From NCBI GenBank assembly GCA_034670265.1, contig JAXMNU010000006.1, forward strand, positions 124,001-188,000: a stretch of DNA of 64,000 bases. The letters are read 5' to 3'. The first letter of the stretch is position 1, and each line of letters opens with the position of its first letter. The stretch is from Halomarinibacterium sp034670265 (GTDB lineage Bacteria > Bacteroidota > Bacteroidia > Flavobacteriales > Flavobacteriaceae). Positions 35,920-43,411 of this stretch are shown here, piece after piece. Below the pieces are notes generated by a model. That model worked only from the letters and a program-made list of their open reading frames with translations, was not told the origin of the DNA and made no database searches. Made by a program: the position numbers and the translations under genes.

Positions 35920-37263
35920 ATGAAATTTATTGAAACCATAAAAAATATATATAAAATAGAAGAACTGCGTAACAGAATCATGCTTACGTTAGGTCTTTTA
36001 TTAGTGTACCGTTTTGGTGCGCAAGTTGTTTTACCAGGTATTGATGCCGCTAAATTAGGTGAGTTCGCTGGAAACTTTGATGCAGGAGGAATTGGTGGAT
36101 TATTGAATGCGTTTACAGGTGGGGCTTTTGCCAATGCATCCGTTTTTGCACTAGGTATTATGCCGTATATCTCTGCTTCGATTGTGGTTCAATTAATGCA
36201 AATTGCAATTCCATATCTTCAAAAATTACAAAAAGAAGGTGAAAGCGGAAGAAAGAAGATAACACAGATTACGCGTTGGTTAACGATTGGTATCTGTCTA
36301 GTGCAGGCACCAAGTTATTTAGCAGGTCTACCAGCATTAGGTGTACCAGCTGAAGCATTTGTAATGGGACAATCTGCTTTATTCTATGTTTCGTCAATAA
36401 TCATCTTAGTAACAGGATGTATTTTTGCAATGTGGCTAGGAGAGAAAATTACAGATAAAGGTGTTGGGAATGGTATCTCTATACTTATTATGGTTGGTAT
36501 CATTGCAACATTGCCTCAATCTTTTGCGCAAGAATTTGCTTCAAGAGTTTTTGAATCTAACGGTGGATTAATCATGATCCTTATAGAATTGGTAATCTGG
36601 TTTGTTATTATTCTCCTATCTGTAATGCTAGTATTAGCAGTTCGTAAGATTCCTGTACAATATGCAAGAAGAACGGCAAGTGGAGGATATGAGAAAAACA
36701 TTTTTGGAGCAAGACAGTTTATTCCTTTAAAGCTTAATGCATCGGGAGTAATGCCAATTATCTTTGCTCAAGCAATTATGTTTGTTCCATCGGCAGTTGC
36801 CAGTTTATCTGAAAGTGAGCTTGCACAATCCATTAGAGCAACATTCAGTGATATATTTGGACTATGGTATAATGTTGTATTTGCAATCCTTATTATCATA
36901 TTTACATATTTCTATACGGCTATCACAGTTCCTACTAACAAAATGGCAGATGACTTAAAGCGAAGCGGTGGATTTATTCCAGGAATTAAACCAGGGACAG
37001 ATACTGCAGAGTTTTTAGATAGAATTATGTCTCAAATAACATTCCCTGGATCTATATTCTTAGCACTTATTGCTATTTTCCCAGCCGTAGTTGTTAAGAT
37101 TATGGGAATCCAACAAGGTTGGGCATTGTTTTACGGAGGTACATCACTACTAATTATGGTAGGGGTAGCAATTGATACAATGCAGCAAATTAATTCCTAC
37201 TTACTAAATCGTCATTACGATGGTTTGATGAAGAGTGGAAAAAATAGAAAAGCAGTAGCATAA
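35920..37263 (+). CDS. secY: preprotein translocase subunit SecY
   Basis: This 447-residue inner-membrane protein is the channel subunit of the Sec translocon. Ten transmembrane segments can be traced. Family signatures include YRFGAQVVLPGID near the first loop, GIMPYISASIVVQLM, GNGISILIMVGIIA and the cytoplasmic loop RRTASGGYEKNIFGARQFIPLKLNASGVMPIIFA. It carries the export of the many secreted proteins in this genome. It is followed by infA after 2 bases, without adk or map in between. Confidence 0.98.
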   Translation: MKFIETIKNIYKIEELRNRIMLTLGLLLVYRFGAQVVLPGIDAAKLGEFAGNFDAGGIGGLLNAFTGGAFANASVFALGIMPYISASIVVQLMQIAIPYLQKLQKEGESGRKKITQITRWLTIGICLVQAPSYLAGLPALGVPAEAFVMGQSALFYVSSIIILVTGCIFAMWLGEKITDKGVGNGISILIMVGIIATLPQSFAQEFASRVFESNGGLIMILIELVIWFVIILLSVMLVLAVRKIPVQYARRTASGGYEKNIFGARQFIPLKLNASGVMPIIFAQAIMFVPSAVASLSESELAQSIRATFSDIFGLWYNVVFAILIIIFTYFYTAITVPTNKMADDLKRSGGFIPGIKPGTDTAEFLDRIMSQITFPGSIFLALIAIFPAVVVKIMGIQQGWALFYGGTSLLIMVGVAIDTMQQINSYLLNRHYDGLMKSGKNRKAVA

Positions 37264-37265
37264 TT

Positions 37266-37481
37266 ATGGCAAAACAAGCGGCAATAGAACAAGACGGAAC
37301 CATAGTAGAAGCATTATCTAATGCTATGTTTCGAGTAGAATTGGAAAATGGTCACATTGTTACAGCGCATATTTCCGGGAAAATGCGTATGCACTATATT
37401 AAATTATTACCCGGAGACAAAGTAAAATTAGAAATGAGCCCATACGATTTAAGTAAAGCTCGAATAACCTATAGATACTAA
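37266..37481 (+). CDS. infA: translation initiation factor IF-1
   Basis: This 71-residue OB-fold protein is IF-1, which occupies the A site during initiation. The AIEQDGTIVEALSNAMFRVELENGHIVTAHISGKMRMHYIKLLPGDKV region and final RITYRY are nearly universal. It lies 2 bases after secY and 5 bases before rpmJ. Confidence 0.98.
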   Translation: MAKQAAIEQDGTIVEALSNAMFRVELENGHIVTAHISGKMRMHYIKLLPGDKVKLEMSPYDLSKARITYRY

Positions 37482-37486
37482 TTGAG

Positions 37487-37603
37487 ATGAAAGTAAGAGC
37501 ATCCATAAAAAAAAGAAGCGCCGACTGCAAGATTGTTCGCAGAAACGGACGCTTGTATGTTATTAACAAAAAGAACCCAAGGTTTAAACAAAGACAAGGA
37601 TAA
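37487..37603 (+). CDS. rpmJ: 50S ribosomal protein L36 (zinc-ligand-poor form)
   Basis: A 38-residue protein runs from the ATG at 37487 to the TAA at 37601-37603. It starts MKVRASIKKRSADCKIVRR and ends NPRFKQRQG, which is L36. Only one cysteine (C14) is left of the Cys-Cys-Cys-His zinc site of the standard form, so it probably does not bind zinc; this is the normal form in many Bacteroidota. It sits between infA and rpsM (3 bases). Confidence 0.96.
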   Translation: MKVRASIKKRSADCKIVRRNGRLYVINKKNPRFKQRQG

Positions 37604-37606
37604 ATT

Positions 37607-37981
37607 ATGGCAAGAATCGCAGGTGTAGATATCCCAAAGAATAAAAGGGGTGTAATCGCGTTAACGTATATCTTTGGTATTGGTAAAAGCCGTGCCCAAG
37701 ATATCCTAGAAAAAGCCGGAGTTAGCGAAGACAAAAAAGTAAACGACTGGACCGATGATGAAATTGGTGCCATTCGTGATGCTGTTGGGTCTTTCAAGAT
37801 TGAAGGTGAATTACGTAGCGAAATTCAATTAAGCATTAAGCGCTTAATGGATATTGGTTGTTACAGAGGTATTCGACACAGAGTTGGTCTTCCGTTAAGA
37901 GGACAACGCACGAAGAATAACTCCAGAACAAGAAAAGGAAAACGTAAAACAGTTGCTAACAAGAAAAAAGCAACTAAATAA
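37607..37981 (+). CDS. rpsM: 30S ribosomal protein S13
   Basis: This 124-residue protein is S13, which contacts P-site tRNA and forms subunit bridges. MARIAGVDIPKNKRGVIALTYIFGIGKSRA, MDIGCYRGIRHRVGLPLRGQRTKNNSRTRKG are diagnostic. It opens the alpha-operon part of the cluster. Confidence 0.98.
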   Translation: MARIAGVDIPKNKRGVIALTYIFGIGKSRAQDILEKAGVSEDKKVNDWTDDEIGAIRDAVGSFKIEGELRSEIQLSIKRLMDIGCYRGIRHRVGLPLRGQRTKNNSRTRKGKRKTVANKKKATK

Positions 37982-37992
37982 ACCCTAGAGAT

Positions 37993-38385
37993 ATGGCAAA
38001 GTCTAGTTCAAAAAGTACAAAGAAGCGTAAAGTTATTGTTGAGTCTACGGGCGAGGCACACATTACTGCTTCCTTCAACAATATTATTATTTCGTTAACC
38101 AACAAAAATGGCGACGTTATTTCTTGGTCATCTGCCGGTAAAATGGGCTTTAGAGGATCTAAGAAAAATACTCCTTATGCGGCTCAATTAGCCTCAGAGG
38201 ATTGTGCAAAAGTAGCTCACGAAGCTGGTTTACGAAAAGTAAAAGTTTACGTTAAAGGACCAGGGAATGGTAGAGAATCTGCTATTCGTTCTATCCACAA
38301 TGCAGGAATTGAAGTAACCGAAATTATCGACGTTACACCAATGCCGCATAATGGATGTCGTCCTCCAAAACGAAGAAGAGTATAA
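37993..38385 (+). CDS. rpsK: 30S ribosomal protein S11
   Basis: This 130-residue protein is S11, part of the 30S platform. GEAHITASFNNIIISLTNKNGDVISWSSAGKMGFRGSKKNTPYAAQLA, KGPGNGRESAIRSIHNAGIEVTEIIDVTPMPHNGCRPPKRRRV-type ending match the family. It follows rpsM by 11 bases. An 86-base structured gap separates it from rpsD. Confidence 0.98.
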   Translation: MAKSSSKSTKKRKVIVESTGEAHITASFNNIIISLTNKNGDVISWSSAGKMGFRGSKKNTPYAAQLASEDCAKVAHEAGLRKVKVYVKGPGNGRESAIRSIHNAGIEVTEIIDVTPMPHNGCRPPKRRRV

Positions 38386-38406
38386 TTAATAATTTAGTAT
38401 AAACCC

Positions 38407-38455
38407 TGAAGGAAAACGAAGACTAGAGGATGACCTTAATTTAGTTTTCCCTTCA
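38407..38455 (+). promoter_or_regulatory. structured RNA element upstream of rpsD (candidate S4 leader)
   Basis: TGAAGGAAAAC (38407-38417) pairs with GTTTTCCCTTCA (38444-38455) as an 11-bp stem with one bulged base. The 26-base interior can form a small AGG-ATGA-CCT hairpin (38427-38436). It ends 16 bases before the rpsD ATG. S4 autoregulates its own operon in several bacteria, and an S4 leader motif has been proposed computationally in Bacteroidia; a match to that motif has not been checked. Confidence 0.55.
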
Positions 38456-38471
38456 AAATTCAATTTTAAAA

Positions 38472-39077
38472 ATGGCAAGATATACTGGTCCCAAAACTAA
38501 AATAGCACGTAAATTTGGCGAAGCTATTTTCGGAGAAGACAAATCTTTCGAAAAAAGAAACTACCCTCCAGGACAACACGGGCAAAACCGTAGAAGAGGA
38601 AAAAAATCTGAGTACGCTATTCAATTAGCCGAAAAGCAAAAAGCAAAATATACCTATGGTATATTGGAGCGTCAATTCCGTAATTTATTCAAAAAAGCTA
38701 CTGCTGCACAAGGAATCACAGGTGAGGTGTTACTTCAACTATGTGAGTCTCGTTTAGACAACGTGGTGTATAGAATGGGAATTGCTCCAAGCCGAAGCGC
38801 TGCTAGACAATTAGTATCACACCGCCACATTACAGTAAATGGTGAGAAGGTAAATATTCCTTCATATCAATTAAAGCCTGGTGATGTAGTAGCGGTAAGA
38901 GAAAAATCAAAATCTTTGGAAGCTGTTCAAAATTCACTGGCTAATGCTAGCCACGTGTATGAATGGATTACTTGGAATTCTGAAAAGAAAGAAGGAACGT
39001 ATGTTTCTATTCCTCAAAGAATCCAAATTCCAGAAAACATCAACGAGCAATTTATCGTTGAATTATATTCTAAATAA
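38472..39077 (+). CDS. rpsD: 30S ribosomal protein S4
   Basis: This 201-residue protein is S4, a primary 16S rRNA assembly protein and a known translational repressor. MARYTGPKTKIARKFGE, YPPGQHGQNRRRGKKSEYAIQLAEKQKAKYTYG and the S4 RNA-binding domain LDNVVYRMGIAPSRSAARQLVSHRHITVNG are seen. It is preceded by a bulged stem-loop at 38407-38455 that may be its autoregulatory site. Confidence 0.98.
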   Translation: MARYTGPKTKIARKFGEAIFGEDKSFEKRNYPPGQHGQNRRRGKKSEYAIQLAEKQKAKYTYGILERQFRNLFKKATAAQGITGEVLLQLCESRLDNVVYRMGIAPSRSAARQLVSHRHITVNGEKVNIPSYQLKPGDVVAVREKSKSLEAVQNSLANASHVYEWITWNSEKKEGTYVSIPQRIQIPENINEQFIVELYSK

Positions 39078-39172
39078 TAAATTAATGATATTGGTATTTA
39101 GCCAAAGGGTTTGTAGTATTCTTCAAACTAATAAACCGCGCAACTAAGTAACAATTAAAACGAAGAAAAATT

Positions 39173-40165
39173 ATGGCAGTATTTAGTTTTCAAAAGCCTG
39201 ATAAAGTTATCATGATCAATTCAACCGATTTCGAAGGGAAATTTGAATTTCGCCCTTTGGAACCAGGTTACGGATTGACAGTAGGTAACGCATTAAGACG
39301 AGTGCTACTTTCCTCATTGGAAGGTTTTGCAATTACTTCCGTACGCATCGAAGGAGTAGATCACGAATTTTCTACCATTGCTGGTGTTGTTGAGGATGTA
39401 ACCGAAATAGTATTAAACCTAAAACAGGTTCGTCTTAAAAGACAAATTGATGAAATAGATAACGAAACAGTTACAATTTCCGTTTCTGGTTCAGAGCAGT
39501 TAACTGCAGGTGATTTTCAAAAATTCATCTCTGGTTTTCAAGTGCTAAACCCAGAATTGGTTATCTGTAATATGGATCCTAAAGTGAACCTTAATTTCGA
39601 AATTACTATCGAAAAAGGTAGAGGATATGTTCCTGCAGAAGAGAACAAAAAAGCAAATGCACCTCTAGGTATCATTTTTACAGATTCTATCTATACTCCT
39701 ATTAAAAATGTAAAGTATAGCATAGAAAACTATCGTGTGGAGCAAAAAACTGATTATGAAAAATTAGTTTTTGAAATCATTACAGATGGTTCTATTCATC
39801 CAAAAGATGCACTTACTGAAGCTGCTAAAACGTTAATTCACCACTTTATGTTATTTAGTGATGAGCGTATTACGTTAGAAGCAGACGAAATTGCACAAAC
39901 TGAAACATATGATGAAGAGTCGCTACATATGCGTCAATTACTAAAGACCAAGTTAATAGACATGGATCTTTCGGTAAGAGCATTAAACTGTTTAAAAGCA
40001 GCCGAAGTAGATACCCTTGGAGACTTAGTTTCTTTCAACAAAAACGATTTGATGAAATTCAGAAATTTTGGTAAAAAATCATTAACCGAACTTGAAGAGT
40101 TGGTAAATGTAAAAGGCCTTAATTTTGGAATGGATCTTTCAAAATACAAATTAGATAAAGACTAA
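39173..40165 (+). CDS. rpoA: RNA polymerase alpha subunit
   Basis: This 330-residue protein is the RNA polymerase alpha subunit. The N-terminal dimerisation domain shows FEFRPLEPGYGLTVGNALRRVLLSSLEGFAIT; the C-terminal domain with helix-hairpin-helix shows LNCLKAAEVDTLGDLVSFNKNDLMKFRNFGKKSLTELEELV. It follows rpsD after a 95-base gap in which only a weak 5-bp hairpin (GTTTG/CAAAC, 39109-39128) is seen. Length is normal. Confidence 0.98.
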   Translation: MAVFSFQKPDKVIMINSTDFEGKFEFRPLEPGYGLTVGNALRRVLLSSLEGFAITSVRIEGVDHEFSTIAGVVEDVTEIVLNLKQVRLKRQIDEIDNETVTISVSGSEQLTAGDFQKFISGFQVLNPELVICNMDPKVNLNFEITIEKGRGYVPAEENKKANAPLGIIFTDSIYTPIKNVKYSIENYRVEQKTDYEKLVFEIITDGSIHPKDALTEAAKTLIHHFMLFSDERITLEADEIAQTETYDEESLHMRQLLKTKLIDMDLSVRALNCLKAAEVDTLGDLVSFNKNDLMKFRNFGKKSLTELEELVNVKGLNFGMDLSKYKLDKD

Positions 40166-40168
40166 TCT

Positions 40169-40208
40169 ATCATATTTTGCTCCTCAAAAAGAGTTGTAGC
40201 AAGATGAT
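40169..40208 (+). promoter_or_regulatory. structured RNA element upstream of rplQ
   Basis: The gap between rpoA and rplQ folds as three stacked helices: ATCAT (40169-40173) with ATGAT (40204-40208), TTGCT (40177-40181) with AGCAA (40198-40202), and CTC (40183-40185) with GAG (40191-40193) around an AAAAA loop. It ends 17 bases before the rplQ ATG. A leader recognised by L17 or another ribosomal protein is possible but unproven. Confidence 0.45.
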
Positions 40209-40225
40209 GATTAAAACAAAACGTC

Positions 40226-40708
40226 ATGAGACACGGAAAAAAATTCAATCACTTAGGTAGAAAAACAGCACATAGAAGGTCTATGTTGGCTAATATGGCT
40301 TGTTCCCTAATTGAGCACAAAAGAATTAACACTACAGTTGCAAAGGCAAAAGCCTTAAAGCAATTTGTAGAACCCTTGGTAACAAAATCTAAAGAAGATA
40401 CAACGCATAATCGTCGTATTGTAATGTCTAGATTGCGTCAAAAAGATGCCGTTACCGAGCTTTTTAGAGAAGTAGCTGTAAAAGTTGGTGATCGTCCAGG
40501 AGGATATACTCGTATTATTAAATTGGGTAATCGTTTAGGAGATAATGCAGATATGGCAATGATTGAGTTAGTAGATTACAACGAAATCTACAACGCTGGA
40601 AAAGCAACTAAAAAGAAATCTACGCGTAGAAGTCGTAGAGGCGGAAGTGCAGCTCCTGCTGCTGTAGCACCAGCTGCAAAAACAGAAGCAAAGAAGGAAG
40701 AAGAATAA
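40226..40708 (+). CDS. rplQ: 50S ribosomal protein L17
   Basis: This 160-residue protein is L17, located near the tunnel exit. MRHGKKFNHLGRKTAHRRSMLANMACSLIEHKRI, the RPGGYTRIIKLGNRLGDNADMAMIELVD core are conserved. The C-terminal ~40 residues (KKKSTRRSRRGGSAAPAAVAPAA then acidic) are a low-complexity tail found in Bacteroidota L17 but not in E. coli. It is the last gene of the ribosomal operon. Confidence 0.98.
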   Translation: MRHGKKFNHLGRKTAHRRSMLANMACSLIEHKRINTTVAKAKALKQFVEPLVTKSKEDTTHNRRIVMSRLRQKDAVTELFREVAVKVGDRPGGYTRIIKLGNRLGDNADMAMIELVDYNEIYNAGKATKKKSTRRSRRGGSAAPAAVAPAAKTEAKKEEE

Positions 40709-40732
40709 ATGAACAATCATTTGTAAATAAGT

Positions 40733-40767
40733 AAGGGACTAACTAGTAAAGTTAGTCCCTTTTTTTA
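40733..40767 (+). terminator. terminator of the ribosomal operon
   Basis: AAGGGACTAAC (40733-40743) pairs perfectly with GTTAGTCCCTT (40751-40761) around a 7-base loop, followed by a run of T residues to 40766. It lies 24 bases after the rplQ stop and ends the 17-kb cluster. Confidence 0.92.
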
Positions 40768-40770
40768 TGT

Positions 40771-40778
40771 TATTTTTG
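40771..40778 (+). promoter_or_regulatory. Bacteroidota -7 box upstream of carA
   Basis: TATTTTTG is an exact TAnnTTTG match, 18 bases before the carA ATG and directly after the ribosomal terminator. No TTG lies at the ideal 20-base upstream spacing. Confidence 0.4.
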
Positions 40779-40796
40779 TAAAATTCTAAATCGAAA

Positions 40797-41921
40797 ATGA
40801 AATACCAAACAAGAAAAAAAGCGCTTATTTTATTAGCCGATGGAACTATTTTCTACGGAAAAGCAGTAGGAGGTAAAGAAGGTTCTGCCTTTGGAGAAGT
40901 TTGTTTTAATACAGGGATGACAGGCTATCAAGAAATTTTTACAGACCCATCCTATTTTGGACAATTGATGGTAACTACCAATGCACATATTGGGAATTAT
41001 GGAATCAATAACGAAGAAATAGAATCTGAAGGAATTAAAATTGCGGGCCTTATTTGTAGAAATTTTAGTTATCACTACTCTAGAGTAGACTCCGATGGTT
41101 CACTGGAGGAGTTTTTAGATCAAAACAAGTTACTTGCTATTAGCGATGTCGACACTCGAGCCTTAGTAAGTTATATTCGCGATCATGGCGCGATGAATGC
41201 CGTTATCACAACCGAAGTCGATAATCTTGAAACCTTAAAGAAAAAATTAGCCGAGTTTCCAGATATGAAAGGATTGGAATTGGCTTCAAAAGTGTCTACA
41301 AAAGAGCCTTATTTCTTCGGAAACGAAAAAGCTCCATTTAAAATTTCGGCCCTAGATATTGGAATCAAGAAAAACATTTTACGAAATCTCGCCCATCGAG
41401 ATTGCTACATAAAAGTGTTCCCGTACAACGCTTCTTTTTCAGATTTACAATCGTTTGAACCTGATGGGTATTTCCTAAGTAATGGCCCTGGAGACCCAGA
41501 ACCATTAAGCGAAGCAATCGCTACAACCAAAGAAATTTTAAAAACAGATAAACCACTTTTTGGAATTTGTTTAGGGCATCAAGTATTGGCGCTTGCCAAT
41601 GACATTTCTACCTATAAAATGCACCACGGACATCGCGGCATTAATCACCCAATTAAAAACCTATTAACAGGAAAAGGTGAAATTACTTCGCAAAACCACG
41701 GATTTGCCATAAATAGAGAAGAAACCGAAGCGCATAAAAATGTGGAAATTACACACGTGCATTTAAATGACCATACAGTGGCAGGGATTCGATTAAAAGA
41801 TAAACCTGTATTCTCGGTTCAATATCACCCAGAGGCGAGTCCAGGACCCCACGATGCGTCCTACTTATTTGATGAGTTTATAGAAAACATAAAAAATCAC
41901 AAAATGCAAGAAGCCCTTTAA
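40797..41921 (+). CDS. carA: carbamoyl-phosphate synthase small subunit
   Basis: This 374-residue protein is the glutaminase subunit of carbamoyl-phosphate synthase, which supplies ammonia for arginine and pyrimidine synthesis. The N-terminal domain (FGEVCFNTGMTGYQEIFTDPSY) and the class I amidotransferase domain (FLSNGPGDPEP, nucleophile in GICLGHQVLALA, and QYHPEASPGPHD with the catalytic histidine) are present. The large subunit carB is not adjacent. Its stop codon lies within the loop of its own terminator. Confidence 0.97.
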   Translation: MKYQTRKKALILLADGTIFYGKAVGGKEGSAFGEVCFNTGMTGYQEIFTDPSYFGQLMVTTNAHIGNYGINNEEIESEGIKIAGLICRNFSYHYSRVDSDGSLEEFLDQNKLLAISDVDTRALVSYIRDHGAMNAVITTEVDNLETLKKKLAEFPDMKGLELASKVSTKEPYFFGNEKAPFKISALDIGIKKNILRNLAHRDCYIKVFPYNASFSDLQSFEPDGYFLSNGPGDPEPLSEAIATTKEILKTDKPLFGICLGHQVLALANDISTYKMHHGHRGINHPIKNLLTGKGEITSQNHGFAINREETEAHKNVEITHVHLNDHTVAGIRLKDKPVFSVQYHPEASPGPHDASYLFDEFIENIKNHKMQEAL

Positions 41922-41933
41922 TAGGGCTTTTTT
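41911..41933 (+). terminator. terminator overlapping the end of carA
   Basis: AAGCCCT (41911-41917) pairs with AGGGCTT (41923-41929), followed by T residues to 41933. The carA stop codon (41919-41921) is in the loop, so the coding sequence supplies the left arm. Confidence 0.88.
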
Positions 41934-42046
41934 ATATGTATTACGAAAACGTTATAGTATGTAAAACCCTATGTTTGTTGGCTTTTTCAGTATCCTTTAT
42001 CAATCATCTTTTGTATCTTCACAATTCAAATTAAAATAAACCAATC

Positions 42047-43333
42047 ATGAGTATTATTATAGAAATTCACGCTAGACAAATCTTCGATTCTCGTGGAAAC
42101 CCAACTATTGAAGTAGATGTCATTACCGAAAATGGGTATATGGGTAGAGCGGCTGTTCCGTCTGGTGCATCCACTGGAGAACACGAAGCGGTAGAGTTGC
42201 GTGATGGCGGTAAAGCCTATATGGGAAAAGGTGTTTTAAAAGCAGTGGAAAATGTAAATGGAAAAATTGCTGGTACGTTGCTAGGTATTTCAGTTTTTGA
42301 GCAGGAAGCCATCGACCAAATTATGATTGAATTGGATGGCACTAAAAACAAATCTAAATTAGGTGCCAATGCCATTCTTGGGGTTTCGTTAGCTACGGCG
42401 AAAGCTGCCGCGCACGAATTGGGAATGCCTTTGTATCGTTATGTAGGAGGTGTGAGCGCCAAAACACTCCCGGTACCAATGATGAATATTATAAACGGAG
42501 GGTCGCACAGTGACGCTCCTATTGCATTTCAGGAATTTATGGTGATGCCAGTGAAAGCAAAAAGTTTTACGCACGCCATGCAAATGGGGTCAGAAATTTT
42601 TCACAACCTAAAAAAAGTACTCCACGACAGAAACTTAAGCACGGCTGTGGGTGACGAAGGAGGTTTTGCACCAACTTTAAATGGAACGGAAGATGCGTTG
42701 GAAACCATTGCACTTGCTACAAAAAATGCTGGATATAAATTAGGTGATGAAGTCATGATTGCCTTGGATTGTGCTTCGGCTGAGTTTTATGTGAATGGAA
42801 AGTATGATTACACAAAATTTGAAGGCGATAAAGGAAAGGTTCGTTCTTCAAAAGAACAAGCAGATTATTTAGCTGAATTAACTGAAAAATATCCTATTAT
42901 ATCCATTGAAGATGGAATGGATGAAAATGATTGGGAAGGTTGGAAATACTTAACTGAAAAAGTGGGCGATAAGGTGCAATTGGTAGGAGATGATTTGTTT
43001 GTAACTAATGTTGAAAGGTTATCTAAAGGAATAAATGAAGGGATAGCCAATTCCATTTTAATAAAGGTAAACCAAATAGGAACCTTAAGCGAAACTATTG
43101 CTGCGGTGAATATGGCTCATAATGCAGGATATACTTGTGTGATGTCACACCGAAGTGGAGAAACCGAAGATAATACCATTGCAGATTTAGCTGTTGGATT
43201 GAACACAGGACAAATTAAAACAGGATCAGCTTCTCGAAGCGATAGAATGGCAAAATACAATCAACTACTTAGAATTGAAGAAGAGTTGTGCGATGTAGCT
43301 TATTATCCACAGAACAAAGCATTTAAAATTTAA
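42047..43333 (+). CDS. eno: enolase
   Basis: This 428-residue protein is enolase, which converts 2-phosphoglycerate to phosphoenolpyruvate in glycolysis. ARQIFDSRGNPTIEVDV, the PSGASTGEHEAVELRDGG loop, VGDEGGFAPTL, the Mg ligands in ALDCASAEFY, SIEDGMDE and GDDLFVTN, and the SHRSGETEDNTIADLAVG segment are all intact. It is a single-gene unit with a strong terminator at 43352-43377. Confidence 0.98.
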   Translation: MSIIIEIHARQIFDSRGNPTIEVDVITENGYMGRAAVPSGASTGEHEAVELRDGGKAYMGKGVLKAVENVNGKIAGTLLGISVFEQEAIDQIMIELDGTKNKSKLGANAILGVSLATAKAAAHELGMPLYRYVGGVSAKTLPVPMMNIINGGSHSDAPIAFQEFMVMPVKAKSFTHAMQMGSEIFHNLKKVLHDRNLSTAVGDEGGFAPTLNGTEDALETIALATKNAGYKLGDEVMIALDCASAEFYVNGKYDYTKFEGDKGKVRSSKEQADYLAELTEKYPIISIEDGMDENDWEGWKYLTEKVGDKVQLVGDDLFVTNVERLSKGINEGIANSILIKVNQIGTLSETIAAVNMAHNAGYTCVMSHRSGETEDNTIADLAVGLNTGQIKTGSASRSDRMAKYNQLLRIEEELCDVAYYPQNKAFKI

Positions 43334-43351
43334 GAAAAAAATTATTTAATT

Positions 43352-43377
43352 AAAAGCCTGCAATATTGCAGGCTTTT
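43352..43377 (+). terminator. terminator after eno
   Basis: A perfect 12-bp inverted repeat, AAAAGCCTGCAA and TTGCAGGCTTTT, with a 2-base centre lies 18 bases after the eno stop and ends in a T run. Confidence 0.88.
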
Positions 43378-43411
43378 CTGTTTTTAATGTGAAATTTTTA
43401 ATTTAAGTTTG

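Noticed and set aside
35901..37265. Loss of adk and map between secY and infA as a rearrangement
   Set aside because: secY followed directly by infA is a common order in Bacteroidota, and the joints are tight and undamaged.
37487..37603. rpmJ as a pseudogene because zinc ligands are missing
   Set aside because: The reading frame is intact and the low-cysteine L36 form is normal in Bacteroidota.
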